Shown piece after piece: positions 62,576 to 64,000 of a stretch of DNA of 64,000 nt. A model generated the notes under the pieces. The model made no database searches. It saw only the letters and a list, made by a program, of their open reading frames with translations, and was not told the DNA's origin. Source of the stretch: Bacteroidia bacterium (GTDB lineage Bacteria > Bacteroidota > Bacteroidia > 2-12-FULL-35-15). A program made the position numbers and the translations under genes. The stretch spans positions 51,426-115,425 of the forward strand of contig JAURXZ010000008.1 of assembly GCA_030654175.1 (NCBI GenBank), read 5' to 3'. Numbering within the stretch: the first letter of the stretch is position 1; each line of letters starts with the position of its first letter.

Positions 62576-64000
62576 ATGAATCCTTTTATGCATAAGTTAA
62601 AAACTGTTTTTTTTATTGTTTTGTTAAGTTCTGTAAGTATTATTAAAGCCAATACCATTTCCAAAGCCTTTTCAGCACTAAAAGATTATAATTATTTTGA
62701 AGCCAAACGGTTGTTTGAAAAATCGATGAAAAAAGAAGCTTCTGCGGCTTCTTTTGGATTAAGTGTTATTTATTTACGGAATGATAATCCTTTTTCACAT
62801 ATTGATTCTGCCTATAAATACATTCTGAGATCTGACAGTACTTTTCAGGCCATAACGCCAAAAGGTAAAATTGTTTATTTGAAATATAATGTATCTCAGA
62901 AAACGATCGATTCATTAAAAAATGAGATATATAATAAAGCCTTTGACGTTTATAAACGCAATAACAATATTACTGAACTGAATAAATTTATTACGCGTTA
63001 CGAAAATGCTCCACAATATAATGAAGCAATTGATCTACGAAATTCACTTGCTTTTAAAGAAACAAAAAAGAAGGATACCTACCAGGAATACCTTCTGTTC
63101 ATTGAAAAATATCCTTTGGCAAAGGAAGTTCCCGTAGCAAAAGAGAGATACGCATTTACACTTTTTCAAACTTCTACAAAAAATAATACCCTTGAAGAAT
63201 TCGAACAATATTTATTAAAACAGCCTAAAACACCCTTTCTAAATAAAGTTGAAAATTCGATCTATTCATTATCAACCATCAACGGTTCTATTAAGGAGTA
63301 TCATGCTTTTGTAAAAAAGCATCCTCAAAATCATAATGTAGAGGCTGCATGGCGCAATATATATACCATTTACACAGCTGATTATAAAACCGAATCTCTT
63401 GTTGATTTCAGACTTGAATTCCCTGACTATCCGTTTTCTGAAAATGTAAATCAAGAGATTCAATTATCTCAAAAAACATTATACAGTGTTCGTGAAAAGA
63501 ATAGATGGGGCTTTGCTGATAGCATTGGGAACATAGTTATACCATGCACTTATGAATGGGTTGAAAATTTTTCGGAAGGATTTGCAGAATGTGGTTTGAA
63601 TGGTAAATCAGGCTTTATCAATAAAGCAGGAATGTTAATGATTCCCTTTATTTATGAGCAGGTAGAAGCCTTTAAACATGGACTGTCAATTGTTCAGCAA
63701 AGCAATAAATATGGAATTATCAATAAAAATGGAAAGTTGATCGCTCCTTTTGAATACGATGAAATTTTTGAGTTCTCTGAAGGTCTTGCTGTTGTTGCCA
63801 AACAGGAGAAATACGGTTACATCGATGAAACAGGTAAAGTAGTGATCCCTATTATTTATACCAAAGCAGGTGATTTTAGTGAGGAGTTGGCAATGGTTGA
63901 AATTGACGGACAAAGTGGTTTTATAAATAGTTCCGGTAAGATCGTGATCCCTTGTAAATTCGACTGGGTTGAAAAATTCAATAAGGGCCTGGCGAAAGTG
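62576..64000 (+). CDS. WG-repeat (KWG) protein with N-terminal TPR-like region, cut by the window end
   Basis: 475 residues are visible, with no stop. A signal peptide covers about 1-25 (from the first or fifth residue as Met). Residues 30-300 are helical with TPR-like pattern (FSALKDYNYFEAKRLFEKSM). From about 305 on there are WG repeats: NRWGFADSIGNIVIPCTYEW, NGKSGFINKAGMLMIPFIYE, NKYGIINKNGKLIAPFEYDE, EKYGYIDETGKVVIPIIYTK and SGFINSSGKIVIPCKFDWV, with spacing about 45. More repeats probably follow. Secreted or periplasmic; function unknown. Confidence 0.85.
   Translation, partial: MNPFMHKLKTVFFIVLLSSVSIIKANTISKAFSALKDYNYFEAKRLFEKSMKKEASAASFGLSVIYLRNDNPFSHIDSAYKYILRSDSTFQAITPKGKIVYLKYNVSQKTIDSLKNEIYNKAFDVYKRNNNITELNKFITRYENAPQYNEAIDLRNSLAFKETKKKDTYQEYLLFIEKYPLAKEVPVAKERYAFTLFQTSTKNNTLEEFEQYLLKQPKTPFLNKVENSIYSLSTINGSIKEYHAFVKKHPQNHNVEAAWRNIYTIYTADYKTESLVDFRLEFPDYPFSENVNQEIQLSQKTLYSVREKNRWGFADSIGNIVIPCTYEWVENFSEGFAECGLNGKSGFINKAGMLMIPFIYEQVEAFKHGLSIVQQSNKYGIINKNGKLIAPFEYDEIFEFSEGLAVVAKQEKYGYIDETGKVVIPIIYTKAGDFSEELAMVEIDGQSGFINSSGKIVIPCKFDWVEKFNKGLAKV

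Overview
The window is chromosomal DNA from a member of the Bacteroidota, probably a Flavobacteriales- or Sphingobacteriales-like lineage. The evidence is low GC, A-rich sequence before start codons instead of strong Shine-Dalgarno sites, promoters of the TTTG-N19-TAnnTTTG type, several type IX secretion (T9SS) cargo proteins with type A or type B sorting domains, a GldB-like lipoprotein, a GWxTD lipoprotein and an OstA-like protein. There is no prophage, plasmid, CRISPR array, rRNA or tRNA that I could recognise. Most genes are core housekeeping, and the accessory material is mainly short palindromic repeats plus one REP-associated transposase.

Layout. 0-10 kb: start of a gldB-like gene, an outer-membrane barrel, nadE, murF, an OmpR-type regulator, a PBP4-type carboxypeptidase, pterin dehydratase, a hotdog thioesterase, a DUF4349 lipoprotein and a PlsC-like acyltransferase. 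9.6-12 kb: metK and a stand-alone RelA/SpoT-domain protein. 12.2-18.6 kb: a thiamine operon under a TPP riboswitch (thiS, thiC, tenI-like, thiD, thiE, thiG, thiH). 18.7-28 kb, minus strand: OstA-like protein, purA, STAS, Fur, the long RelA/SpoT enzyme, an MsbA-like exporter and a GDSL lipoprotein. 28.3-31.3 kb: pntAB transhydrogenase. 31.4-41.8 kb: four large secreted T9SS proteins, including two FG-GAP paralogues in tandem. 41.8-52.3 kb: M16-like protein, UbiD decarboxylase, RAYT transposase with REPs, M1 aminopeptidase, two small proteins, C1 peptidase and a GT-C-type membrane protein. 52.4-64 kb: a beta-barrel, a signal-peptide-bearing cold-shock-like protein, an EEP-family hydrolase, an RlmB-type methyltransferase, a GWxTD lipoprotein, rmuC, a BamA/TamA-like barrel, two conserved secreted proteins, a tiny membrane protein and a truncated WG-repeat protein.

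The most unusual items are: (1) a five-copy dispersed element with closing arms GCGTT/AACGC, two variable hairpins and an internally duplicated motif, with other repeats nested in two copies; (2) a RAYT transposase between inverted REP palindromes whose tandem copies show a compensatory base change; (3) a cold-shock-like domain preceded by a clear signal peptide; (4) a second, small RelA/SpoT protein with an altered catalytic-region motif; (5) palindromic repeats that have become coding sequence at the ends of three proteins. The thiamine operon, with a TPP aptamer and a helix that could hide the thiS start codon, is the best-supported regulatory unit.
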